A stretch of 24,090 bases of DNA from JBASNZ01 sp049657775 (GTDB lineage Bacteria > Actinomycetota > Coriobacteriia > Anaerosomatales > Anaerosomataceae): positions 1 to 24,090 of the forward strand of contig JBASNZ010000067.1 of assembly GCA_049657775.1 (NCBI GenBank), read 5' to 3'. Under the pieces are notes generated by a model that was not told the DNA's origin, did no database searches, and saw only the letters and a program-made list of their open reading frames with translations. The position numbers were made by a program, and so were the translations under genes. Shown here piece after piece: positions 14,132-20,663 of this stretch; position 1 is the stretch's first letter, and each line of letters opens with the position of its first letter.

Positions 14132-14281
14132 GTGGCCGCCAAACGGGGGGAGCATAGCCTCACCCATCGCAAGCACTGGCCGGAGTACATCGGCGGTATC
14201 CTCACCGAGACCGGCTTCATCCTGGCGCTCACACTCATCGCGTATCTTCTGGCCACGCTTGCGAAGGTGATCTGGCGATGA
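14132..14281 (+). CDS. 49-residue single-pass membrane protein between trkA and trkH
   Basis: GTG 14132 starts one base after the stop of the second trkA and the TGA overlaps the ATG of trkH (ATGA), so it is embedded in the operon with translational coupling on the trkH side. GGGGAG lies about eight bases upstream. The N-terminal half is basic (AAKRGEHSLTHRKHWPEYIG) and is followed by one membrane helix (GFILALTLIAYLLATLAKVI) and WR at the end. High G/C at third positions supports coding. It may be a small accessory subunit of the Trk system, comparable in role to KdpF, but no homologue is recognised. Confidence 0.75.
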   Translation: MAAKRGEHSLTHRKHWPEYIGGILTETGFILALTLIAYLLATLAKVIWR

Positions 14282-15780
14282 TCGTCAGACCCCGCAAGCA
14301 AGACCATCTCGTCATCGGCAAGTACACCGGCAAGGTCGTCATCGGCGTCGGCCTTCTCATGGTCATCCCGCTCGTGACCTCGGTCATCTTCGGGGAGTGG
14401 GACACGGTCGTCGACTTTGCCATATCGATCGCAGCATGCCTTGTCTTCGGCTTCGGCACGCAGCTCATATGCCGCACCGAGAAGGACCTGAACTGGAGCC
14501 ACGGACTTGTTGTCGCGGCCGGTTCGTGGGGCGTGGCGACCATTCTCGGCGCGCTGCCGCACTGGCTGTCCGGGCATGAGGGTACGTTCCTGGACGCGAT
14601 GTTCGACGTCATGAGTGGCTACACGACCACTGGCCTGTATCTGCTCCAGGACCTCGATCACATCAGCTATGGCCTCAACATGTGGCGCCACCTGCTCACG
14701 TACGCGGGTGGTCAGGGCATCGTGGTCGTTGCGCTCACGTTCCTGTTCAAAGGGACGGCGGGCGCGTACAAGGTGTATGTCGGCGAGGGCAAGGACGAGC
14801 GTCTGCTGCCAAACGTGGTACAGACCGCACGCGCGATCTGGCTCGTTTCTCTCACCTGGCTGGCCATCGGCACCGCGGCTCTGTTCGTGACGGGACTCGT
14901 GCTTGGGCAGGACCCGGTCCGGGCGCTCCTGCACGGGCTCTGGGTGTTCATGGGCGCGTGGTCCACCGGCGGCTTCGCCCCGCAGTCGTACAACACCTTC
15001 TACTACCATGCGCTCAGCTACGAGCTGATCAGCATGGTTCTCTTCATTGCCGGCTCGTTCAACTTCGCGCTGCACTGGGCGGTATGGACGGGCAAGCGCA
15101 AGGAGATACTGCGCAATGTTGAGACGGTCTCGTTCGCGATCACCCTCACGCTCACGGTGCTTATCGCCACGTTCGCCCTGGCGAAGGCGGGTGTCTATCC
15201 GGACACGATGACGCTCTTCCGCAAAGCGTTCTACCAGCTCGCGTCCGGGCATACCACGACGGGCTTCTCCACCATCTATTCGCGCGCGTTCGTCACGCAG
15301 TGGGGACCGATCGGACTCATGGCCACGACCATGGCGATGGCGGTCGGCGCATCCGCGTGTTCCACCGGCGGTGGCATCAAGGGCATCCGTATGGGCGTCA
15401 TGTTCAAGGCGTTCATCCAGGACATCCGCCGGATCATCTCCCCCGAGTCCGCCGTGGTGCGCGCAAAGTACCACCACATCCACGACGTGTATCTCGATGA
15501 CGGGATCGTACGCACCGCGATGACGATCACCATCGCATATCTCGCGCTCTACGCACTCATGGCCATCGTGGGCACGCTCTGCGGCTACGACTTCTTGCAG
15601 GCCGCGTTCGAGGGTGTCTCGGCAGCCTCCAACACGGGTCTGTCGTGCGGCATCACCAACCCGCTGATGCCGGACGTCATGAAGTGGTTGTATATCATCG
15701 CGATGTGGATGGGACGGCTCGAGTTCATGTCGGTCTTCGCTCTTGTGGGCTACGCCGTGTCGATCGTAAGGGGGCGGTAA
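14278..15780 (+). CDS. trkH: TrkH-family K+ transporter channel subunit
   Basis: A 500-residue integral membrane protein with the four pore-loop repeats of the Trk/Ktr/HKT superfamily: SGYTTTGLYLL, WSTGGFAPQS, SGHTTTGFSTI and AASNTGLSCGI, each holding the selectivity-filter glycine. About ten membrane helices surround them, as expected for the TrkH length. It imports K+, gated by the two TrkA proteins encoded upstream. ATG 14278 overlaps the small membrane gene (ATGA), and its TAA shares one base with the next ATG. Confidence 0.95.
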   Translation: MIVRPRKQDHLVIGKYTGKVVIGVGLLMVIPLVTSVIFGEWDTVVDFAISIAACLVFGFGTQLICRTEKDLNWSHGLVVAAGSWGVATILGALPHWLSGHEGTFLDAMFDVMSGYTTTGLYLLQDLDHISYGLNMWRHLLTYAGGQGIVVVALTFLFKGTAGAYKVYVGEGKDERLLPNVVQTARAIWLVSLTWLAIGTAALFVTGLVLGQDPVRALLHGLWVFMGAWSTGGFAPQSYNTFYYHALSYELISMVLFIAGSFNFALHWAVWTGKRKEILRNVETVSFAITLTLTVLIATFALAKAGVYPDTMTLFRKAFYQLASGHTTTGFSTIYSRAFVTQWGPIGLMATTMAMAVGASACSTGGGIKGIRMGVMFKAFIQDIRRIISPESAVVRAKYHHIHDVYLDDGIVRTAMTITIAYLALYALMAIVGTLCGYDFLQAAFEGVSAASNTGLSCGITNPLMPDVMKWLYIIAMWMGRLEFMSVFALVGYAVSIVRGR

Positions 15781-16373
15781 TGAGGCACAGACTCATCGCA
15801 GCCACCCTCGCCTCGCTCTTTGTGATCGCGCTGCTCGGCTCGGCCGGATGCAAGCCGACCGGCACCACCCAGCCAAGTCCCAACAACCCGTCAAGCACGG
15901 GACTTGTTGAGGAGCCCAAGAAGTACGACGGGACCGAGGTGACGTTTACCGGAGAGGCGATCGGCGAAGCGATGGTCCGCGGGGACTACGCCTGGCTGCA
16001 CCTCAATGACGACGCCTACTACCTCAAGAACGTAGAAGAGGGTGCCGGACTGGGTGGATACAACACGGGCATGCCGGTCTGGTTGCCAGCCGCGGAGGCA
16101 CACAAGGCCACGGTATTCGGCAACTACAAGCACGAAGGCGATGTGGTGACCGTCAAGGGCACCTTCCATGCCGCGTGTGCAGAGCATGGCGGCGACATGG
16201 ACATCCATGCGACATCGCTTGCGGTGGAGATTCCGGGTCGACTCGCGGCGGATCCGGTCAAGCCCTGGAAGCTCGTCCTCGCGGCCGGGCTGGCGCTTCT
16301 AGCTGCGGGTTTTTGGCTTGCCGGGCGCAAGTGGGGCAACGCGGGCGATGTGGGGCGTTCGTCCAGGCGCTGA
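15780..16373 (+). CDS. Exported OB-fold-like protein with N-terminal signal (probable lipoprotein) and C-terminal helix
   Basis: A 197-residue protein with a signal sequence (MRHRLIAATLASLFVIALLG) followed by SAGC, a plausible lipobox with Cys at 24. The middle (YDGTEVTFTGEAIGEAMVRG and GDVVTVKGTFH) resembles small beta-barrel, OB-like domains. A conserved-looking FHAACAEHGGDMDIHA segment has His and Cys residues that could bind metal. Near the end PWKLVLAAGLALLAAGFWLA is a membrane helix, then a basic tail. A lipoprotein that also has a C-terminal membrane helix is unusual. The ATG overlaps the trkH stop (TAATG), so it belongs to the trk operon, but its role there is unknown. Confidence 0.75.
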   Translation: MRHRLIAATLASLFVIALLGSAGCKPTGTTQPSPNNPSSTGLVEEPKKYDGTEVTFTGEAIGEAMVRGDYAWLHLNDDAYYLKNVEEGAGLGGYNTGMPVWLPAAEAHKATVFGNYKHEGDVVTVKGTFHAACAEHGGDMDIHATSLAVEIPGRLAADPVKPWKLVLAAGLALLAAGFWLAGRKWGNAGDVGRSSRR

Positions 16374-16374
16374 T

Positions 16375-16403
16375 TTGCCGCCCGGTAATGGCTGACTTAC
16401 AAT
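16375..16403 (+). promoter_or_regulatory. Promoter of tRNA-Gly
   Basis: TTGCCG (16375-16380) and TACAAT (16398-16403), 17 bases apart, are close to consensus. The predicted transcription start is near 16410, three bases from the tRNA 5' end. Confidence 0.75.
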
Positions 16404-16412
16404 ACGCGACAC

Positions 16413-16488
16413 GCGGGCGTAGCTCAGTTGGCAGAGCGCAAGCTTCCCAAGCTTGAGGTCGCGGGTTCGAGACCCGTCGCCCGCTCCA
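16413..16488 (+). tRNA. tRNA-Gly, anticodon CCC
   Basis: A complete 76-base cloverleaf: acceptor stem GCGGGCG/CGCCCGC, D-arm GCTC/GAGC, anticodon stem CAAGC/GCTTG with loop TTCCCAA, and T-arm with TTCGAGA. The anticodon CCC is at 16446-16448 and reads GGG. The discriminator base is T, as usual for bacterial tRNA-Gly, and the 3' CCA is encoded. It has its own promoter and terminator. Confidence 0.97.
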
Positions 16489-16500
16489 TCCACACTCCTT

Positions 16501-16520
16501 AGGCCGCCGTCAGGCGGCCT
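16501..16520 (+). terminator. Terminator of tRNA-Gly
   Basis: AGGCCGCC (16501-16508) and GGCGGCCT (16513-16520) form a perfect 8-bp stem around GTCA, 13 bases after the tRNA, followed by TCGCATT. Confidence 0.75.
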
Positions 16521-16566
16521 TCGCATTCCGCTCATCGCAAGCGCACGCCATTCGTCGCCGACGTTC

Positions 16567-16595
16567 TTGTCCCCGCGAGAGCGGCCCTGTAGGCT
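16567..16595 (+). promoter_or_regulatory. Possible promoter of the M23 peptidase gene
   Basis: TTGTCC (16567-16572) and TAGGCT (16590-16595) are 17 bases apart. The -10 match is moderate. It is immediately followed by the LexA-type palindrome, which would overlap the transcription start. Confidence 0.4.
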
Positions 16596-16613
16596 ATCGA
16601 ACATAGGTTCGAT
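16596..16613. promoter_or_regulatory. Perfect LexA-type SOS box ahead of the M23 peptidase gene
   Basis: ATCGAACATAGGTTCGAT is a perfect 7+7 palindrome with a 4-base centre. Its core TCGAAC-N4-GTTCGA matches the LexA box of mycobacteria and the CGAAC-N4-GTTCG form of Gram-positive bacteria. It lies 45 bases before the ATG and just after the -10-like hexamer, a position suited to repression. Confidence 0.65.
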
Positions 16614-16658
16614 TACGCCGTCCCTCAACTCCGCGGCGCCGACAGGCGGAGGTGTGTC

Positions 16659-17630
16659 ATGGGACGGCGGTTGTGTCTTCTGGTTGCGACGTTCGTGCTG
16701 GTCTCCGCATTCGCGGGAGGATCCGCTGTGGCCTCGGAGTCCTCGCTGTCCGCGCCGGTACCCGGGGGTATCCTGCTCGGATTCGGCGAGGCATACGCCG
16801 CGAATGGCCGCCAGCTCACGCACAGCGGGGTCGATCTCGGGGCCCGCGTCGGCGATGCCATCGTGGCGGCTGCATCGGGGCAGGTCACTTTCGCCGGTGC
16901 GGTACCCGCGGACGGGGGTGGACGCGTCCTCGCTGTCACCATCCAGACTCCGGGCGGGTTCAAGGTCACAGTGTCGCCACTCGCATCCGTTCGCGTAGCG
17001 GCCGGCAAGGCGGTCTCGGCTGGCGATGACCTTGGGACGCTCTCGGAGACCGGCGACGCATCTGTCATCGAGAGTCACGTGCACCTGAGCGTCCGGGCGG
17101 GCGAGCGGTACATCGATCCGGCTCCCATGCTCGCCGCGGCAGTCGTCACGGATCACGGGGCAGGCGTCGGCACGGGCTCTGCCCCGGAGGGGGAGACCGA
17201 CTCGGGAGCGTCGAGCGCCGTCGCCTCGGGGCTCACGGACCTGGGTGCGGCCGGGAGCGCGGTCGACGGGAGCGTCCCGGCTGCAGACGCCCTTGGGAGT
17301 ACGAGCCATCGTGCGGCTGCGGGCGGCGTTATCGACCCGGTCGGCAGTGAAGCCATCGATGCCGCCGCAACGCAGCGACAACTGGCGTCGTCTCGGACCA
17401 CCATCGGAGCCGCTTACTGTCGGGCGATCACACACATGCGCGGAAGCACGGTGGCGCCGGCCAGGCCGTTCGTCGCCAGGTCGGGACGACTGGCGCGGAC
17501 AAGCACGCCGGACGTGCCCTCCGCACCGGCGCTCCCCGTGGGGCCGATGCTCGGCGGAGCGGCGCTTATCGGCACGGGTGGCGCCGTCATGACGCGTATC
17601 CGTCGGCAGTATGCGGGAGAGGTCGTGTAG
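16659..17630 (+). CDS. Exported M23-family (LytM-type) peptidase with C-terminal anchor
   Basis: A 323-residue protein with a signal peptide (RRLCLLVATFVLVSAFAGGS, then AVAS). Residues about 35-155 form an M23 metallopeptidase domain: HSGVDLG gives His55 and Asp59, and SHVHLSV gives His140 and His142, the full zinc-ligand and catalytic set. It should cut peptidoglycan cross-bridges. A low-complexity linker of about 130 residues follows, then a Gly-rich hydrophobic segment (PMLGGAALIGTGGAVM) and basic tail that may anchor it in the membrane. ATG 16659 has GGAGG six bases upstream. The LexA-type box upstream suggests induction by DNA damage, as for cell-wall hydrolase division inhibitors in other actinobacteria; this is inferred. 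Confidence 0.88.
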   Translation: MGRRLCLLVATFVLVSAFAGGSAVASESSLSAPVPGGILLGFGEAYAANGRQLTHSGVDLGARVGDAIVAAASGQVTFAGAVPADGGGRVLAVTIQTPGGFKVTVSPLASVRVAAGKAVSAGDDLGTLSETGDASVIESHVHLSVRAGERYIDPAPMLAAAVVTDHGAGVGTGSAPEGETDSGASSAVASGLTDLGAAGSAVDGSVPAADALGSTSHRAAAGGVIDPVGSEAIDAAATQRQLASSRTTIGAAYCRAITHMRGSTVAPARPFVARSGRLARTSTPDVPSAPALPVGPMLGGAALIGTGGAVMTRIRRQYAGEVV

Positions 17631-17669
17631 CGAAGGAAACCGCAGGTGTCAGAGACGTGGGGTACGTGT

Positions 17670-17698
17670 TTGTGGATGCGGACGGACTCTGATACTAT
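17670..17698 (+). promoter_or_regulatory. Promoter of the rpsF-ssb-rpsR operon
   Basis: TTGTGG (17670-17675) and TACTAT (17693-17698) are 17 bases apart, and TGA directly before the -10 makes an extended -10. Transcription would start near 17705, giving a leader of about 70 bases. Confidence 0.7.
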
Positions 17699-17721
17699 GC
17701 GAGGGCTTCATTTCCTGCTCC

Positions 17722-17758
17722 GGGCTTAGCCTTCATAGTCCCGGGGCCGCTTAAGCCC
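17722..17758 (+). promoter_or_regulatory. Candidate S6:S18-binding autoregulatory leader
   Basis: GGGCTTA (17722-17728) pairs with TAAGCCC (17752-17758) to close a hairpin directly before the rpsF ribosome-binding site. A CCG trinucleotide (17747-17749) sits on its 3' side next to the closing stem. Known rpsF leaders that bind the S6:S18 dimer carry a conserved CCG in this kind of position. The fit is by eye. Confidence 0.5.
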
Positions 17759-17773
17759 AAGGGAGGTGAACAC

Positions 17774-18067
17774 ATGAAGGCTTACGAACTTATGCTCATC
17801 CTAAACCCCACCCTCGACGACGAGGCGCGGGAGGCTGTCCTGGAGAAGACCCGGGGCATCATCACCGCTGACGGGGGCGTCGTGGACTCCGAGGATGCCT
17901 GGGGCAAGCGTCATCTCACCTTTGAGATGAAGGGCTTCACCGACGGCGACTATCTCGTGGTCATGTTCCACGCAACGACCGCCGCGATCGCCGAGCTCGA
18001 CCGCGTCCTGCACATCACCGACCCGGTCATCCGCTTCATGATCCTGCGCCGTGACGACCTGGATTAG
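17774..18067 (+). CDS. rpsF: 30S ribosomal protein S6
   Basis: A 97-residue protein, usual length for bS6, starting MKAYELMLILNPTLDDEARE and carrying the conserved GKRHLTFEMKGFTDGDYLVV and ITDPVIRFMILRRDD segments. It binds S18 on the 30S platform. ATG 17774 has GGGAGGTG five bases upstream. It is the first gene of rpsF-ssb-rpsR, an order conserved across most bacteria. Confidence 0.98.
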   Translation: MKAYELMLILNPTLDDEAREAVLEKTRGIITADGGVVDSEDAWGKRHLTFEMKGFTDGDYLVVMFHATTAAIAELDRVLHITDPVIRFMILRRDDLD

Positions 18068-18128
18068 GTCGGCGCACCCCTGAGCGGACTCAGCGCGGCG
18101 AGCAGCCGCACGAACGAGGTGGAATCCA

Positions 18129-18545
18129 ATGAGCATCAACAAGGTCATCATCACAGGCAATCTCACGCGCGACCCCGAGCTTCGCGCCACGGGCAGTGGC
18201 ATGAACGTGCTCAAGCTGGGCGTCGCGGTGAATGATCGCCGCAAGAACCAGAGCACGGGCGAGTGGGAAGAAGTCCCCAACTTCGTGGACGTCACGGTGT
18301 TCGGCAATCGCGCCGAGCCGCTTTCCCGCTTCCTCTCAAAGGGCTCGAAGGTGGCCATCGAGGGCAAGCTTCGCTGGAGCCAGTGGGAAAGCCCGCAGGG
18401 CGACAAGCGCAGCAAGCTCGAGGTAGTGGCCGACGAGGTTGAGTTCATGAGCTCCCGCGATAGCGGCTCGGGCGGTGGCGGAACCTACACGCCCCCCGTT
18501 GACGCGCCGGCTCCGGATCTTGACAGCGAAGAGATCCCCTTCTAG
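18129..18545 (+). CDS. ssb: Single-stranded DNA-binding protein
   Basis: A 138-residue protein with an N-terminal OB fold (INKVIITGNLTRDPELRATG, then FVDVTVFGNRAEPLSRFLSK) and a short Gly-rich linker. It ends in DLDSEEIPF, the canonical acidic tip that recruits replication and repair proteins. The tail is short compared with many actinobacterial SSBs. ATG 18129 has GAGGTGG seven bases upstream. Confidence 0.98.
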   Translation: MSINKVIITGNLTRDPELRATGSGMNVLKLGVAVNDRRKNQSTGEWEEVPNFVDVTVFGNRAEPLSRFLSKGSKVAIEGKLRWSQWESPQGDKRSKLEVVADEVEFMSSRDSGSGGGGTYTPPVDAPAPDLDSEEIPF

Positions 18546-18563
18546 GGACGCAACAACACGTCA

Positions 18564-18584
18564 CCGGCGGTACCCTCCCGCCGG
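18564..18584 (+). other. 7-bp hairpin between ssb and rpsR
   Basis: CCGGCGG (18564-18570) and CCGCCGG (18578-18584) pair around TACCCTC. There is no U tract, so partial attenuation or mRNA stabilisation is more likely than full termination. Confidence 0.4.
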
Positions 18585-18635
18585 GGCGAGAATGAAATGA
18601 AGGCCTGAGTGGCCGAAGGAAGGAGGTTGAACGAC

Positions 18636-18899
18636 GTGAGCGATTACGCACGCAAGCCTAAGCGGAAGTACTGTGTCTTCTGCAAGGACCACGTCGAGTA
18701 CATCGACTACAAGGACGTGAACATGCTTCGTAAGTTCATGACCGACCGCGGCAAGATCAAGCCCCGCCGCGTGTCCGGCAACTGCGCACAGCACCAGCAC
18801 CAGCTCGCGACCGCGATCAAGCGGGCACGCGAGATGGCGCTTGTTCCGTACGCCGTCCCGGTAGTGAGTGGAAGGGTCGATGGCAAGAGCCGGCGCTAG
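18636..18899 (+). CDS. rpsR: 30S ribosomal protein S18
   Basis: An 87-residue bS18 starting SDYARKPKRKYCVFCKDH after the initiator, with YKDVNMLRKFMTDRGKIKPR and the AIKRAREMALVPY signature. The CxxC pair plus the later NCAQHQ indicates the zinc-binding (C+) form. GTG 18636 is chosen because AAGGAGG at 18620-18626 is nine bases away. The C-terminal tail (VVSGRVDGKSRR) overlaps the next gene by 20 bases. Confidence 0.97.
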   Translation: MSDYARKPKRKYCVFCKDHVEYIDYKDVNMLRKFMTDRGKIKPRRVSGNCAQHQHQLATAIKRAREMALVPYAVPVVSGRVDGKSRR

Positions 18900-19902
18900 C
18901 AATGACGCGGCGCGTCCTGGTGCGAGTGGCATCGCCATCGCCTCGGGACTGAGCTTCGTCGGAGCCGCCCTCTCGCTTGCGGTGCCGTTTCTGGGCATTC
19001 CGATCGGAGCAGGCGCGCTTGCCTGGCTGTGGTATCGGCGCATGCCGATGCTCGCAATAGCGGTGGCCATCCTCGCGGGCGCGACAACCGTCATCGTCGA
19101 TCCCGTGGGCCCGCTTTATGTGGTCCCGTGGCTCTTGTTTGCAGGCCCGCTGTCGGCAGCGCTTCTCAAGAAGCGGTCGATAGTGGGGGTGTTGCTGTTT
19201 GTGACCGTGCTCAACGCGGTCGTGTGGATCGGGCTGCTCACCGGCGTGGCCGCACTGGAAGGAACGAGCGCGCAAGGGTTCATGCGCTCGATCTCGGATC
19301 AGGCGACAAAGCCGGCACTGGAGCAGGCTACTTCCAGCGGCCAGAACGTTGAGGAGGTCACGAGGCAGGTTGAGGCAGTAGGCGATACATTCGTACGAAT
19401 GTGGCCTGCGATCCTCACGCTTGCGGCAGCGTTCACCGCGCTCTTGTCGGTTGGGGCGGTAGCCACCATCGCCGGACGTCTCGGCGTTGAGGTCAAACCC
19501 GCACCGCGGCTGGAGCAGGTCGACATCAGTCCACACGTGGTGTGGGGTCTGATCGTGGCCGTGGCGTTGATCGCCGGGGACAAGTTCTCCGGCGGGTGGA
19601 ACGACCAGCTGCTGGGTGTGGTGGGCGAGAACCTGCTGCAAGTCGTCAGGTGGGTGCTCTTCGTGCAGGGTGTGGCTGTGTTCGCCGGGCTGTACAAGAA
19701 GGCCGGGTTCGCCCGGGCGTCGCGTACATTCGGATATGTGGTGCTTGGCTTGACCGAGGTGCTCTTGCCGCTCGTGAGTCTCACCGGACTCGCAGACGTG
19801 TGGCTGAACATCCGCAAGCTGCCACGTGACGGGCACGGTGCTGCTGGAGGCACGACGGACAGTTCGAGGAGTGCGGACTCCGATTCCGATACCCCGCACT
19901 GA
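18880..19902 (+). CDS. DUF2232 (YybS-like) membrane protein
   Basis: A 340-residue polytopic protein with about eight membrane helices (for example SGLSFVGAALSLAVPFLGIP, SIVGVLLFVTVLNAVVWIGL) and an amphipathic central segment. The C-terminal VSLTGLADVWLNIRK is typical of DUF2232, and the location between rpsR and rplI matches that of yybS-type genes in Gram-positive bacteria. ATG 18880 is preferred over GTG 18868 because GGAAGGG lies just upstream. It ends in a Ser/Asp-rich hydrophilic tail. Function unknown. Confidence 0.85.
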   Translation: MARAGASNDAARPGASGIAIASGLSFVGAALSLAVPFLGIPIGAGALAWLWYRRMPMLAIAVAILAGATTVIVDPVGPLYVVPWLLFAGPLSAALLKKRSIVGVLLFVTVLNAVVWIGLLTGVAALEGTSAQGFMRSISDQATKPALEQATSSGQNVEEVTRQVEAVGDTFVRMWPAILTLAAAFTALLSVGAVATIAGRLGVEVKPAPRLEQVDISPHVVWGLIVAVALIAGDKFSGGWNDQLLGVVGENLLQVVRWVLFVQGVAVFAGLYKKAGFARASRTFGYVVLGLTEVLLPLVSLTGLADVWLNIRKLPRDGHGAAGGTTDSSRSADSDSDTPH

Positions 19903-20003
19903 TTCGCCGAACGGCTGTGGCGGAGGCGCCCGGCACGAATTAGAGTGAGACATACCGCGCGGTCGGATTCGCGTCCGGACGTGAGGACGAACGAGGAGAA
20001 ACG

Positions 20004-20591
20004 ATGAAGGTCATCCTGCTTTCCGACGTTAAGGGTCGGGGCACCGAAGGTGATGTGATCGAGGTCGCTCGCGGCTTCGCGGTCAACTACCTTCTGCCCC
20101 GCAAGATGGCTGTCGAGGCTACGCCCGGCAACATCAAGCAGCTCGAGGCGCGCATGCACAACATTCGCAAGCGCGAGGTTCAGCGTCACTCGGATGCCGA
20201 GGGACTGGCTGCGGCCATCAATGGCAAGACCGTTGTGATCGAGGCCAAGGCTGGCGAAGAAGGCAAGCTGTTCGGCTCGGTCACCCCGGGCAAGATCGTC
20301 GACGCCCTCAGCGAGCAGCTGGGTGTGGACATCGATCGCCGCAAGCTCGAGGCACACGCTCACATCAAGGTCGTCGGCGACCACCCCGTGGTCGTGCACC
20401 TCTATCAGGACGTTGTGGCCGAAGTCACAGTTCGCGTGGTTCGCGAGGGCACCACCGTCGAGGCGATGGCTGCCCCGGTCACCGTTGCCGAGGCTCCGGC
20501 TGAGGTCGTTGAAGAGGTCGCTCCCGAGGTCGAGGTTGCCGTGGAGACCGAAGAGGTCGAATCGGACGCCGAGGTCGAAGAGGCCGAGTAG
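20004..20591 (+). CDS. rplI: 50S ribosomal protein L9 with acidic C-terminal extension
   Basis: A 195-residue bL9, against the usual 148 or so. The N-terminal domain (MKVILLSDVKGRGTEGDVIE, FAVNYLLPRKMA), connecting helix and C-terminal domain (KLFGSVTPGKIVDALSEQ) are all complete. The extra 45 or so residues are low complexity, rich in Val, Ala and Glu (for example VEVAVETEEVESDAEVEEAE). GAGGAG lies six bases before ATG 20004. The extension is coded with the same base composition and ends in a normal TAG, so it is part of the gene. Confidence 0.97.
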   Translation: MKVILLSDVKGRGTEGDVIEVARGFAVNYLLPRKMAVEATPGNIKQLEARMHNIRKREVQRHSDAEGLAAAINGKTVVIEAKAGEEGKLFGSVTPGKIVDALSEQLGVDIDRRKLEAHAHIKVVGDHPVVVHLYQDVVAEVTVRVVREGTTVEAMAAPVTVAEAPAEVVEEVAPEVEVAVETEEVESDAEVEEAE

Positions 20592-20663
20592 CACAACGTG
20601 GGTCTGGCGCGGGCGCCCGATAGGCGGGCGTCTCGCGCGTGACCTGCAATGACAGGAGTGGGG

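Noticed and set aside
13504..15483. 659-codon minus-strand frame opposite trkA and trkH
   Set aside because: Shadow of conserved K+ transport genes with intact pore and NAD-binding motifs.
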